Assembly: GCF_017875235.1 (NCBI RefSeq)
Contig: NZ_JAGGMI010000010.1
Span: 62,001-126,000, forward strand
Direction of reading: 5' to 3'
Length of the DNA: 64,000 nt
Origin: Asticcacaulis solisilvae
Lineage (GTDB): Bacteria; Pseudomonadota; Alphaproteobacteria; Caulobacterales; Caulobacteraceae
Position 1 is the stretch's first letter. Every line of letters begins with the position of its first letter. A program made the position numbers and the translations under genes. Below the pieces are notes generated by a model that saw nothing but the letters and a program-made list of their open reading frames with translations, did no database searches and had not been told where the DNA came from. Positions 1 to 8,158 of this stretch are shown piece by piece.

Positions 1-1
1 C

Positions 2-460
2 CCGGATGGCCAACAGAACCTGTTCCGCGTGCTGGAACCGGCGCCCGACACGTGGATCAGCACGGCCGAAGCCAATCGCTGGAACCGGATCGAAACCGTG
101 CTTGGCGTCGTCACCGCCTCGCTGGAAGGCAAGCGCCGCGACAAGGTCATCGGTTCGGCCCTGGAAGCCGCCCCTGTGGTCTATCTTGCCGACAACAGCC
201 TCTATGAGGCCTTCGACGGTATCGACGCCGCCGAAGTCTTCCGCACCTCACAGGCAACCCTCACCTATGAAACCCCTCCGACGGATGCCTTCCGCCTCGA
301 CGGCGTCAACATGGTTGCGGTCGGCTTTGCCTTAGCCTCCGGCAACAAGTGCCAGCGGTCGTGGCGCATCCTGCCCGAGGTCGGCAGCGATCCACGCTAT
401 CCGGACCTCTCTTTACGCGATGCCGAAGCCGTCGCCGAATGGGATGCGCAACATGGGTGA
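2..460 (+). CDS. ileS: Isoleucyl-tRNA synthetase, C-terminal fragment (5' end outside window)
   Basis: This is the last 152 residues of cytoplasmic IleS, which charges tRNA-Ile; the gene is cut by the window start. The visible part is the end of the anticodon-binding domain (LEPAPDTWISTAEANRW) and the C-terminal tail. The tail normally carries a Cys4 zinc-binding motif. Here only the first cysteine survives (KCQRSW), and the later CxxC pair reads LSLRD. The stop codon overlaps the start of lspA, the usual ileS-lspA order in proteobacteria. Identification rests on the tail motif and context, so the family is likely but most of the protein is unseen. Confidence 0.85.
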   Translation, partial: PDGQQNLFRVLEPAPDTWISTAEANRWNRIETVLGVVTASLEGKRRDKVIGSALEAAPVVYLADNSLYEAFDGIDAAEVFRTSQATLTYETPPTDAFRLDGVNMVAVGFALASGNKCQRSWRILPEVGSDPRYPDLSLRDAEAVAEWDAQHG

Positions 461-995
461 GTTGCTACAGGCGCTTAAGGCGAAATGGCGCGCGCCCGTC
501 ACGCGCCTCGGCCTGTGGTGCCTTGGCCTGGGGCTGGTCATCGTTGTGCTCGACCAGGCAACGAAGGCATGGATGCTCTATGGATTGCGGCTCGAAAACG
601 GTCCGGTCAAGATTTTGCCCTTCTTTTCGTTCACCTTGGTGCACAACACGGGCATGAGCTTCGGCCTGCTTGGCGGTACGGCTTTCGGACGGTGGTTCCT
701 GACGCTGTTCCAGCTCAGCGCCGGAATCGGGCTCGGCTTCCTGACGCTCAAGCAGGTGGAACGGCTTCCGGCCGTGGCGCTGTGCCTGATCGCAGGCGGG
801 GCGATAGGCAATGTCATCGACCGCATCCGCTTCGGATTCGTGGTCGATTTTCTCGATTTTTCGGGAACGCAGATCTTTCCGTGGGTATTCAATGTCGCCG
901 ACAGCGCCATCTGCATCGGTGTCGCCCTTCTGGCCTGGCATTTCCTCAAGTCCGAGGACGCCGCCAAGACGCCCGCCGCCGGTCCTGATGCCTGA
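453..995 (+). CDS. lspA: Lipoprotein signal peptidase II
   Basis: LspA is the inner-membrane aspartyl peptidase that removes signal peptides from diacylated prolipoproteins. The 180-residue protein has four hydrophobic segments and the family motifs: DQATK at residue 34, NTG at 65, GNVIDR at 119-124, and the two catalytic aspartates in VDF (132) and NVAD (150). I chose the ATG at 453 because it overlaps the ileS stop and has GGGA eight bases upstream; ATGs at 420 and 444 are in frame but give extra N-terminal residues. The next gene encodes a lipoprotein that would be its substrate. Confidence 0.95.
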   Translation: MGELLQALKAKWRAPVTRLGLWCLGLGLVIVVLDQATKAWMLYGLRLENGPVKILPFFSFTLVHNTGMSFGLLGGTAFGRWFLTLFQLSAGIGLGFLTLKQVERLPAVALCLIAGGAIGNVIDRIRFGFVVDFLDFSGTQIFPWVFNVADSAICIGVALLAWHFLKSEDAAKTPAAGPDA

Positions 996-1073
996 GATAT
1001 AAGCCGCTTGGCAGGTGGCGACAAACGCAGTACACATCTCTGTCCGCTGGACAGGGGAATTTGGAGCGAATTG

Positions 1074-1634
1074 ATGAAGTCGGTAAAGATCGCGGGTTTG
1101 GTGATTTTGGCAGGGTTTGCCCTGTCGGGGTGCGAGTCGACCCGTAACGCGCTGGGCCTCAACAAGGTCGTGCCCGACGAATTCCGCGTCGTGACCAAGG
1201 CGCCGCTGGTCGTGCCGCCGAACTTTGCGCTGCGTCCGCCTGCGCCGGGTGAGCCGCGTCCGCAGGAACTGCAACCCGACAGCGTGGCCCGTCAGGCCCT
1301 GCTGGGTGAGCGCGACGCGGTCAGCCGCACCCAGGGCGAGCAGCTCTTCGTCGCCCAGGCCGGCGCCGACAAGGCCGATCCGCTGGCCCGCTATGTCGTC
1401 GATGATGAATTCGGCGACCTCGCCTACAAGGACTCGAGCTTCGCTGACAAGGTTCTGTTCTGGCGCAAGCCGGAAGCGCCGGCGACGCCGGCCAACACCA
1501 ATGCCCAGATCGCGTCCGAAGTGACGCCGGTCGATGCCGAGGCCGAAAAGGCCCGCCTGACGGCGCTGACCGGCGACCAGCCGATCATCATCGCCCAGAA
1601 GAAAGACCAGAAGTTCAAGCTGCCGGGGCTCTAG
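1074..1634 (+). CDS. bamF: BamF-like lipoprotein (DUF3035), outer membrane assembly
   Basis: This 186-residue protein has a lipoprotein signal ending in LSGC (Cys20). It then has the conserved patch VPDEFRVVTKAPLVVPPNF, which is shared by alphaproteobacterial DUF3035 proteins and resembles BamC. In Caulobacter this family was described as BamF, a lipoprotein of the BAM complex that inserts barrels into the outer membrane. The rest is Pro/Ala-rich and probably extended in the periplasm. The ATG at 1074 follows GGAG by seven bases; a longer reading from 1008 would put 22 odd residues ahead of the signal. It follows lspA by 78 bases and ends at a strong terminator. Confidence 0.8.
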   Translation: MKSVKIAGLVILAGFALSGCESTRNALGLNKVVPDEFRVVTKAPLVVPPNFALRPPAPGEPRPQELQPDSVARQALLGERDAVSRTQGEQLFVAQAGADKADPLARYVVDDEFGDLAYKDSSFADKVLFWRKPEAPATPANTNAQIASEVTPVDAEAEKARLTALTGDQPIIIAQKKDQKFKLPGL

Positions 1635-1660
1635 CCCCGGACTGCGATCTCAAAAGTATC

Positions 1661-1688
1661 AAGGCGTTCCATCCGGAACGCCTTTTTT
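1661..1688 (+). terminator. Rho-independent terminator after bamF
   Basis: A perfect 10-bp stem (AAGGCGTTCC / GGAACGCCTT) with a 4-base loop runs into six T residues. It closes the ileS-lspA-bamF transcription unit. Confidence 0.9.
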
Positions 1689-1718
1689 GTTCTTAACGCG
1701 TTAACGCTGGAGGATAAG

Positions 1719-2486
1719 ATGAAGCTGAAATCCCTGTTCGCCGTGTCCGTATTCCTCATGGCGCCGCTGGCCCTGCCCGCGCTGGCTTCGCCCGCCGCCG
1801 ACTGCGCCAAGCAGACGCTGGAACAGCGCGTCGATGGCGCCCTGGCCGCGGCCGACCGTCCCGCCGACCAACGCGAGCGCGATGCGGTCCGCAAGGCCGA
1901 AGTCACCTTCCTGTTGTCGCACGTCAAGCCGGGTGACCGCGTGCTCGATATCGGCGCCGGCCAGGGCTATGCCTCGTGGCTTCTGTCGTCCGCTGTGTGC
2001 AACGGCCACGTCGTCTCGCAGAACCCGCAAGGCTGGGTCGACTATTATAAGATGGGCCCGGCGCGCGATGCCATGGCGGCAGCGCGAAAAAATATCAGCC
2101 TGCTGACGGTCGACTTCGACAAGATCCCTGCCTCCGCCAAGCCATACGACGTCATCTTCATGGGTATGGTCTATCACGACACCTATAATGAAAAGGGTCA
2201 CGATACGGCAAAGCTCACCGCGTCGCTGAAGTCTCTGCTGAAGCCGGGCGGTTTGATCGTCATCACCGACCACGACACGGCGGCCGGCAAGGGTTTCAGT
2301 GAGACCAACACCACCCATCGCATCGAAAAGGCGCAGGTTCTGGCCGACTTCAAGGCTGCGGGCTTCACGGTCGCCGAGGACAGCGCCGTGCTTGCCAATA
2401 CCAGCGACGACCATACGAAGAATGTCTTCGATCCGGCGATCCGGGGCAAGACGGACAGGATGGCTCTGGTCTTCCGCAAGCCCTAA
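1719..2486 (+). CDS. Exported class I SAM-dependent methyltransferase (COG4798-like)
   Basis: The first 23 residues form a clear Sec signal peptide ending in ALA, so the mature protein should be periplasmic. The body is a Rossmann-type methyltransferase: motif I VLDIGAGQGY at residues 75-84, a motif II-like DVIFMGMVYHD, and LKPGGLIVITDH before the last strands. Similar exported predicted methyltransferases are common in alphaproteobacteria, but their substrate is unknown and SAM is not known to be present in the periplasm. The start at 1719 has a strong GGAGGA site. It stands alone between a terminator and a palindromic repeat region. Function beyond the fold is not inferred. Confidence 0.75.
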   Translation: MKLKSLFAVSVFLMAPLALPALASPAADCAKQTLEQRVDGALAAADRPADQRERDAVRKAEVTFLLSHVKPGDRVLDIGAGQGYASWLLSSAVCNGHVVSQNPQGWVDYYKMGPARDAMAAARKNISLLTVDFDKIPASAKPYDVIFMGMVYHDTYNEKGHDTAKLTASLKSLLKPGGLIVITDHDTAAGKGFSETNTTHRIEKAQVLADFKAAGFTVAEDSAVLANTSDDHTKNVFDPAIRGKTDRMALVFRKP

Positions 2487-2492
2487 AGCATC

Positions 2493-2575
2493 AACCACGA
2501 ACCGCACGAACCCGCGCAAGCGCCGTCACGAACACTGAATCTCTGCGTTCGTGTTTGTTCGTGTGGTTCGTGGTT
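2493..2575. repeat. Inverted repeat, 19-bp arms
   Basis: Arm 1 at 2493-2511 (AACCACGAACCGCACGAAC) is matched by its reverse complement at 2557-2575 with one mismatch. It begins just after the methyltransferase stop codon and ends 10 bases before a second, larger palindrome. It could act as a terminator for the upstream gene, but it is followed only by a short T-rich stretch. Confidence 0.8.
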
Positions 2576-2585
2576 ACTTTTTCTT

Positions 2586-2751
2586 GTCCACAGATTACAC
2601 AGATGTACACAGATTATCCGTGCAGATGGATAGCTTTGAGCCCTTCCAATGGAAATCGCGACCGCGCAGAGCGCGGTCAATCATTGGAAAATCATCCACA
2701 TCTGCTGATACGCACACGGATAATCTGTGTGCATCTGTGTAATCTGTGGAC
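2586..2751. repeat. 166-bp nested palindromic element
   Basis: Outer arms of 37 bp at 2586-2622 and 2715-2751 are reverse complements with a single mismatch. They are built from short CACAGATTACACAGATG-type words. Inside are two further matching pairs: TTCCAATG (2644-2651) with CATTGGAA (2682-2689), and GACCGCGC (2660-2667) with GCGCGGTC (2671-2678). The whole segment could fold into one long hairpin or cruciform. No coding sequence is apparent in it. With the adjacent 19-bp repeat it fills most of the 406-base gap before mutL. Confidence 0.85.
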
Positions 2752-2892
2752 CTACTCTTCACGACAAAACCACGCGCGCAGCCAAAGCCGCTTGCGCTCG
2801 AATTCCCTGTCTTTCCGTGTCGCCTCGCACAGCGTGCCCTTCCGTGGTTAAACCTTACTGACACTCCCCCCGACTCCGGCTATTCTGCCCGG

Positions 2893-4815
2893 ATGTCCGT
2901 AATTCAGCGTCTTCCCCAGGATACCATCAACCGCATCGCCGCCGGCGAGGTCGTCGAGCGCCCCGCCTCGGCCGTCAAGGAACTGGTCGAAAACGCCATC
3001 GATGCCGGCGCGCGCCAGATCGATATTCGCTGCGACCTGGGCGGCCTGTCGCGCATCCTGATCGAAGACGACGGCTGCGGCATGGGGCCGGACGACCTGC
3101 AACTGGCCATCGAACGCCACGCCACCTCAAAGCTCAAGCCGCAGGACGACGGCAGCTGGGACCTGCTGCACATCCAGACGCTCGGCTTTCGCGGCGAAGC
3201 CCTGCCCTCCATGGGCTCGGTCGCCCGCCTCAGCCTGACGTCAAAACCGGTGGACGGCGATGCCCTGACCATCACGGTTGATGGCGGCGCCATTCAGCCC
3301 TTGCAGCCGGCCGCCTTCAGCCGCGAGCACGGCACGCGCGTCGATCTGCGCGACCTCTTTTACGCCACCCCGGCGCGCCTGAAATTCATGAAATCCGAGC
3401 GCTCGGAAAACATGGCCATCGCCGAAGAGGTCAAGCGCCAGGCCATGGCGCACCACGATGTCGGCTTTTCGCTTGAACTCGACGGCAAGAAGAGCTTACG
3501 CCTCTATCGCGAGGCTGATGGCTTCGAAGGCCGGCTGAAACGCCTGGCCGCCCTGCTTGGTCCCGATTTTTCCGAAAATGCCCTGCTGATCGACCAGCAG
3601 CGTGAAGGCGTGCGCCTGACAGGCTATGCCGGCCTGCCGACCTTTTCGCGCGGCAATGCCCTGCATCAATACCTGTTCGTCAATAATCGCCCGGTGCGCG
3701 ACCGCCTGTTGGCAGGCGCCCTGCGCGCCGCCTATGCCGACTTCCTGGCGCGCGATCGCCACCCGCTGGCCGCCCTGTTTATCGAAATCCCACCGGAAGA
3801 GCTTGACGTCAACGTCCACCCGGCCAAGACCGAGGTCCGCTTCCGCGACCCCAACCTGGTGCGCGGCCTGATCATCGGCGCCTTGAAACACGCCCTGGCC
3901 TCGGCCGGGCACCGCGCCTCGACGACCGTCGCCAGCCAGACGCTGAGCGGTTTCCGCCCCGAAGGCATGATATCGCCGGTCCAGCCACAGCTGAGCCTGA
4001 ACCGGGCTTTTGCGGCGCCGTCCTATGACCGCCGTCCAACACCATCGCAGATCGCCGCCATCCGGCCCTGGCTCAGTCCCGATCCCTCGCCTTTCGTGCC
4101 GGCGGGCCGAGTCGAACCCGCCCCAGCCTATGACGCGCCGGGCGTCGCCGAAGCGCCCTTCATCGACATGGACGGCGTTATTACGGAGGTCGCGACCTGG
4201 ACGCCAAGCGACGTTCAGGCGCCCGACGCCATCGCTTTTCCTTTGGGCGCGGCGCGCGCTCAGATCCACGAGACCTATATCCTGGCCCAGACCCAGGACG
4301 GCATGGTCATTGTCGATCAGCACGCGGCCCACGAACGGCTGGTCTATGAGCAGATGAAGACGGCCATGGCTGAGGGCCACGTCGTCAGCCAGAACCTGCT
4401 CATCCCTGAAATCGTCGACCTGGAGCGCGAGGAAGTCACCCGGCTGATGGCGCGTAGCGATGACCTGGCGGCCATGGGACTAGGTCTCGAGGCGTTTGGC
4501 CCGACCAGCGTCCTGATCCGTCACATCCCGTCGCTCCTCGGCGATTGCGATATCTCGGGCCTCGTCCGCGACCTCGTCGACGACCTGACCGAACACGGCG
4601 AACTGCTGGCCCTGAAAGAGCGCATGGCGGAAATTTGCGGCGATCATGCCTGCCGGCACAGCGTCAGGTCCGGCCGCCGCCTGACCGGCGACGAAATGAA
4701 CGCGCTGCTGCGCCAGATGGAAGCCACCCCCCATTCCGGCCAGTGCAATCACGGCCGCCCGACCTATGTCGAGCTGAAGCTCAAGGATATCGAGCGGCTG
4801 TTCGGCCGGCGCTGA
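2893..4815 (+). CDS. mutL: DNA mismatch repair protein MutL
   Basis: MutL couples MutS mismatch recognition to downstream repair. The 640-residue protein has the GHKL ATPase motifs in order: ENAIDAG (33-39), DDGCGM (59-64), GFRGEAL (98-104) and a KTEVRF segment. A Pro-rich linker precedes the dimerisation domain. That domain carries the metal-dependent endonuclease motif [12 protein letters not shown] from residue 475, HACRHSV, and CNHGRP near the C-terminus. MutL is therefore expected to nick DNA itself, as in bacteria lacking MutH. The ATG at 2893 was chosen because homology begins with [20 protein letters not shown]; the 49 codons upstream run back into the palindromic repeat. Confidence 0.97.
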   Translation: MSVIQRLPQDTINRIAAGEVVERPASAVKELVENAIDAGARQIDIRCDLGGLSRILIEDDGCGMGPDDLQLAIERHATSKLKPQDDGSWDLLHIQTLGFRGEALPSMGSVARLSLTSKPVDGDALTITVDGGAIQPLQPAAFSREHGTRVDLRDLFYATPARLKFMKSERSENMAIAEEVKRQAMAHHDVGFSLELDGKKSLRLYREADGFEGRLKRLAALLGPDFSENALLIDQQREGVRLTGYAGLPTFSRGNALHQYLFVNNRPVRDRLLAGALRAAYADFLARDRHPLAALFIEIPPEELDVNVHPAKTEVRFRDPNLVRGLIIGALKHALASAGHRASTTVASQTLSGFRPEGMISPVQPQLSLNRAFAAPSYDRRPTPSQIAAIRPWLSPDPSPFVPAGRVEPAPAYDAPGVAEAPFIDMDGVITEVATWTPSDVQAPDAIAFPLGAARAQIHETYILAQTQDGMVIVDQHAAHERLVYEQMKTAMAEGHVVSQNLLIPEIVDLEREEVTRLMARSDDLAAMGLGLEAFGPTSVLIRHIPSLLGDCDISGLVRDLVDDLTEHGELLALKERMAEICGDHACRHSVRSGRRLTGDEMNALLRQMEATPHSGQCNHGRPTYVELKLKDIERLFGRR

Positions 4816-4839
4816 TCACACCTGCATTGCTGAAAACAA

Positions 4840-4873
4840 CAATGGCGAGCGCACCCATTTGCGCTCGCCATTG
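4840..4873. terminator. Hairpin after mutL
   Basis: A perfect 14-bp stem (CAATGGCGAGCGCA / TGCGCTCGCCATTG) with a six-base loop lies 24 bases after the mutL stop. It has no T tract, so it may be a 3' stabiliser rather than an intrinsic terminator. Confidence 0.6.
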
Positions 4874-5118
4874 TCACACCCCACCCATCGAACCGTGTGC
4901 ATCGGGGCGGCTAACCCGCCTCGGCGCAAAGCCGTCTGGCTTATGCCCCGCTGCAGAGCCGGGGCACGTTCAGCCTAAAGCGATATTCCGAAACAGCGTT
5001 CCAGGTATCGCTCAGTTTTGCCTTATCGCGACACTTAACTGAAAACCGCTACGCACTTTTCAGGTATCGCTCAGCCATAAAAAAACCTGCGGTCAGACGA
5101 CCCCAGGCAGACACCGCA
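4874..5118. other. Non-coding gap with a degenerate dispersed-repeat copy
   Basis: I see no credible gene here. The sequence CAGGTATCGCTCAG occurs twice, at 5002-5015 and 5061-5074. The segment 5024-5074, read on the minus strand, is a copy of the first hairpin of the dispersed repeat family seen at 16092, 24735 and 47936. Its stem pair CTGAAAA/TTTTCAG differs from the other copies but still matches itself. Confidence 0.6.
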
Positions 5119-5268
5119 TCAGTGTGCGAAATTCAGGATGAGCAGACCGAGGCCCATAACGACGCCCCACGCCTGGACGCTGAGACCCGCGACCAGAAGC
5201 AGCTTGAAAGCGTCCTGACGGCCGCGCGCGGCGCGCACCTTCCCTGTATGTATAGCTTGATTGTCCAT
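5119..5268 (-). CDS. Small single-pass membrane protein, 49 residues
   Basis: The minus strand encodes a 49-residue protein starting MDNQAIHTGK, with a basic segment (KVRAARGRQDAFK) and then a hydrophobic stretch of about 24 residues ending LGLLILNFAH. This is the shape of a small inner-membrane protein with a cytoplasmic basic N-terminus. The ATG is preceded by AGGGG with suitable spacing, and a T-rich hairpin-like segment follows the stop. I do not recognise the family. It is divergent neither to rsmD nor mutL and appears to be its own transcription unit. The coding call is moderate because the gene is so short. Confidence 0.55.
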   Translation of the reverse strand: MDNQAIHTGKVRAARGRQDAFKLLLVAGLSVQAWGVVMGLGLLILNFAH

Positions 5269-5461
5269 CACTTACCCCTAAGTTTGGTAGTCTCACCTCA
5301 GGGCGCAAACGGGCAATTTACATGCCTCATTGTTATTTACGCCTTGTTAAGGACATATTGTGGATAAGACCGGCGGACCGTCAATAGACTTTTTTAACGC
5401 TTGCGCTAATTTTACCACTAGACAAGGTAATTGAATCTTTATTCTGATAAAAATCAAAGAC

Positions 5462-6037
5462 TTATTTTTGATAAATTTTTTGTTTAAGGAACAGAACCTG
5501 CGCCGCGCCGTAAATTTTGGCGTTGTTTATTTCCCACACATCTGTGGCAAAATCGCCCTCGTCGGCGCCGCGTTCGAAAACAACTGTCGCATTTTCTGAC
5601 AGCCAGTTGCCCGAAATGAGACAGTCAAGCGCGCGTTCACCCAATCCCTTGTGGTAGGGTGGATCGAGGAACACAAGATCGAAGGCTTCGGCCTGCGATC
5701 CTGGCCGCGGTCCCAGTTGCGTGGCGTCCCGGCGGTGCACGCGGGTATTTCCGAACAGGCCGAAAGATTCGACATTATCGCGAATGGCGCCGCGCGCCGC
5801 CTCGTCCGTCTCGACGAACAGGCAAAAGGCGGCACCACGTGACAACGCCTCGAAGCCCAGAGCGCCTGAGCCAGCGAACACATCCATGACGCGCGCGCCG
5901 TCGATGTCCGGCGCCCATTCGGCATGGGCCAGCACGTTGAAAATCGCTTCACGCGCGCGGTCGGAGGTCGGCCGCGTATTGCGGCCGTCCGGTGCGCTCA
6001 GGCCGCGCCCCTTGAAGTCACCCCCGACGATGCGCAT
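5462..6037 (-). CDS. rsmD: 16S rRNA (guanine966-N2)-methyltransferase RsmD
   Basis: RsmD methylates G966 of 16S rRNA during 30S assembly. The 191-residue protein starts MRIVGGDFKGR, has TRPTSDRAREAIFN, the SAM-binding motif DVFAGSGALG (52-61) and the amino-methylase motif DPPY (125-128). Length and motifs match the family. It lies 3 bases downstream of rluB on the same strand and is probably cotranscribed with it, which groups two rRNA-modifying enzymes. The last codons are AT-rich and run into an AT-rich gap. Confidence 0.95.
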   Translation of the reverse strand: MRIVGGDFKGRGLSAPDGRNTRPTSDRAREAIFNVLAHAEWAPDIDGARVMDVFAGSGALGFEALSRGAAFCLFVETDEAARGAIRDNVESFGLFGNTRVHRRDATQLGPRPGSQAEAFDLVFLDPPYHKGLGERALDCLISGNWLSENATVVFERGADEGDFATDVWEINNAKIYGAAQVLFLKQKIYQK

Positions 6038-6040
6038 CGT

Positions 6041-8080
6041 TTAGTCTTCGCGGCGCGGCTTGCGGCTGAAACCGCCTGGAGCCCCGCGAGGGGCGCCACC
6101 GGGACGGCCACCCGGCTTACCGCCCGGGCGCGGGCCCGACGACGGTCTGTCGCCATAGCTTTTGCGCGCACCACCGTTGTCGCGATCTTCACGCGGACGG
6201 AAGCTGGGGCGCTCACCTTGTGGACGATCGAAGCGTGGCTTGCCGCCATAGCTCTTGCGCTCTCCGCCGCCTTCACGGTCTTCGCGGGGCCGGAAGCTGC
6301 GTTCGCCCTGGGGACGCTCGCCTTGCGGACGATCGAAGCGCGGCTTGCCGTAGGGCTTGCGATCATTACCTTCACGATCCTCACGCGGGCGGAAGCTGCG
6401 CTCGCCCTGGGGCCGCTCACCTTGGGGACGGTCGAAGCGCGGCTTGCCGTAGGGCTTGCGATCGCCGCCTTCGCGATCTTCGCGTGGGCGGAAGTTGCGT
6501 TCACCCTGGGGACGCTCGCCTTGCGGACGGTCGAAACGCGGCTTGCCATAGGGCTTGCGCTCGCCAAAGTCGCGCCTGGGGCGATCACTTTGAGGCCGCT
6601 CGCTCTTGGCGCCGCCGAATTCGCGCTTGGCGCGTTCGTAGGCGCCCGCCTCACCGGCCGGAATGTCATCGTGCGATTTCGTCCCATAGCTGCGCGCCGG
6701 GCGCGCACCGTCGCGAGGTGCACGGTCTTCGCGCGGACGGAACGGCTTGGCGTAGGGCTTGCGATCGCCAGCCTCACGGTCTTCGCGCGGTTTGAAGGCG
6801 CGGGCCGCCCGGGGGGCGCGATCTTCGCTGCCGGTCTCGGGACGCGGAGTCCACGGCTTCTTGTCGAACGACCGTTCACCGCGCGGCGCAAAAGCGCGCT
6901 CCGGGCGGCGGTCGCGGCTCTCGCCGTCGCCTTCGAAGCGCGGACGTTCGTCGAAGTCGCGATCCTTGAACTCGCGGCGATCTTCGAATTCGCGGCGAAC
7001 GCGCGGACCGTCGCCGACCTTGCGTTCGCGCGCCGGCCTTGATCCTTCCCGGGCATCGGTCTTGCCGAAGCGGTCGCCCCCGGCGCGGCGGCCTTCGGCG
7101 GCAGGACGAGCCTTCGGCAGGTCGCGCGTCTGGCTGGCGCCTTCGGGCGGAAGATTGCGCGGATCGATCTTGTCGCTCAGCAGTTCGCGGATGACACGCG
7201 GGCCGACCTCCTCGACATCGCCGGCCTCCAGATTGCCGAGCAGGAACGGCCCATAGGCCAGGCGGATCAGGCGATTGACCTTCAGGCCGATCGATTCCAG
7301 CACTTTCCGGACTTCGCGGTTCTTGCCTTCGGTGATCGACACGGTCAACCAGACATTGGCGCGACCGTCCGCCTTGTCCTGGCGCTTGTCGAGCGTGGCT
7401 TCCATCGGGCCGTAGATGACGCCGTCGACGGTCGTGCCGTTCTTCAGGCGATCGAGCTCGGCCTGGGTCGTGTGCCCCAAGGCGCGGGCGCGATACTGAC
7501 GCACCCAGGCGGTCGACGGCATTTCCAGCGCGCGCGCCAGTTCGCCATCATTGGTCAGCAGCAGCAGGCCTTCGGAATTGAGGTCGAGGCGACCGACGGA
7601 GATGACGCGCGGCATGGGCTGCGGCAGCTTTTCGAAAACGGTCGGGCGGCCTTGCGGGTCGGAATGGGTGGTCATCAGACCGACAGGCTTATGGTAACGC
7701 CACAGGCGGGTCGGCTCGGCCTTGCCGATCGGCTGGCCTTCGACGGTGATGATGTCGGCGGCAGAAACCAGCACGGCCGGCGTATCCAGGATGCGGCCAT
7801 TGACGGCGATCTTGCCGAGCCCGATCAGGCGCTCGACCTCGCGGCGCGATGCCAGGCCGGCGCGCGCCAGCACCTTGGCGATGCGCTCGGTCTTGACGGG
7901 GGGCTTAGCCGGCTTGCCATCTTTCTTGCCGCCATCCTTTTTAGGGCCTTTCGCCCTGGCCGGCCTGGCGTCCTGCTGTTCAAGCCCTTCACCGGTCTCG
8001 GCGCGGGGCGTCCATTGGGAGGGGACTTCGGATTCCGTTTGCGGAACGTCACGCTCTCCAGCGTTACTGTTATCGGTCAC
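6041..8080 (-). CDS. rluB: RluB-type 23S rRNA pseudouridine synthase with long repetitive basic tail
   Basis: The enzyme part converts a uridine of 23S rRNA to pseudouridine. After a charged N-terminus of about 60 residues come an S4 RNA-binding domain (about 64-112) and the RsuA/RluB catalytic domain with GRLDLNSEG (163-171, Asp166 catalytic). The catalytic domain ends near residue 300. The remaining 380 residues are Arg/Asp/Gly/Pro-rich and low in hydrophobics. They include tandem 33-residue repeats of the type KPYGKPRFDRPQGERPQGER, three near-perfect and one decayed. Typical RluB proteins are about 300 residues, so the tail is the odd feature and is probably a disordered RNA-binding extension. 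The start codon is GTG. It is divergent from tadA. Confidence 0.9.
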   Translation of the reverse strand: MTDNSNAGERDVPQTESEVPSQWTPRAETGEGLEQQDARPARAKGPKKDGGKKDGKPAKPPVKTERIAKVLARAGLASRREVERLIGLGKIAVNGRILDTPAVLVSAADIITVEGQPIGKAEPTRLWRYHKPVGLMTTHSDPQGRPTVFEKLPQPMPRVISVGRLDLNSEGLLLLTNDGELARALEMPSTAWVRQYRARALGHTTQAELDRLKNGTTVDGVIYGPMEATLDKRQDKADGRANVWLTVSITEGKNREVRKVLESIGLKVNRLIRLAYGPFLLGNLEAGDVEEVGPRVIRELLSDKIDPRNLPPEGASQTRDLPKARPAAEGRRAGGDRFGKTDAREGSRPARERKVGDGPRVRREFEDRREFKDRDFDERPRFEGDGESRDRRPERAFAPRGERSFDKKPWTPRPETGSEDRAPRAARAFKPREDREAGDRKPYAKPFRPREDRAPRDGARPARSYGTKSHDDIPAGEAGAYERAKREFGGAKSERPQSDRPRRDFGERKPYGKPRFDRPQGERPQGERNFRPREDREGGDRKPYGKPRFDRPQGERPQGERSFRPREDREGNDRKPYGKPRFDRPQGERPQGERSFRPREDREGGGERKSYGGKPRFDRPQGERPSFRPREDRDNGGARKSYGDRPSSGPRPGGKPGGRPGGAPRGAPGGFSRKPRRED
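6180..6570 (-). repeat. Tandem 99-bp repeats inside rluB
   Basis: About three and a half in-frame copies of a 99-bp unit encode 33-residue repeats in the RluB tail. Copies differ by scattered substitutions, for example GGD/GND and RN/RS. The repeats produce long spurious frames on both strands. Confidence 0.85.
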
Positions 8081-8158
8081 GACAATGACTTTCTTTTAAA
8101 ACGAGGCACTCAAGGCCTTTTTGCTTGACGCGGCGGGCATGTTTCGTCTTGTGACTGC

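Noticed and set aside
4874-5118. Possible mobile element between mutL and rsmD
   Set aside because: Only short repeats and a decayed intergenic repeat copy are present, with no transposase or target duplication.
6180-6570. Regular repeats suggestive of a CRISPR array
   Set aside because: The units are contiguous, in frame and encode protein; there are no unique spacers.
5924-7056. Long frames of 352-372 codons on both strands over the rluB tail
   Set aside because: They arise from the tandem repeats in other frames and are compositionally biased; the rluB frame explains the region.
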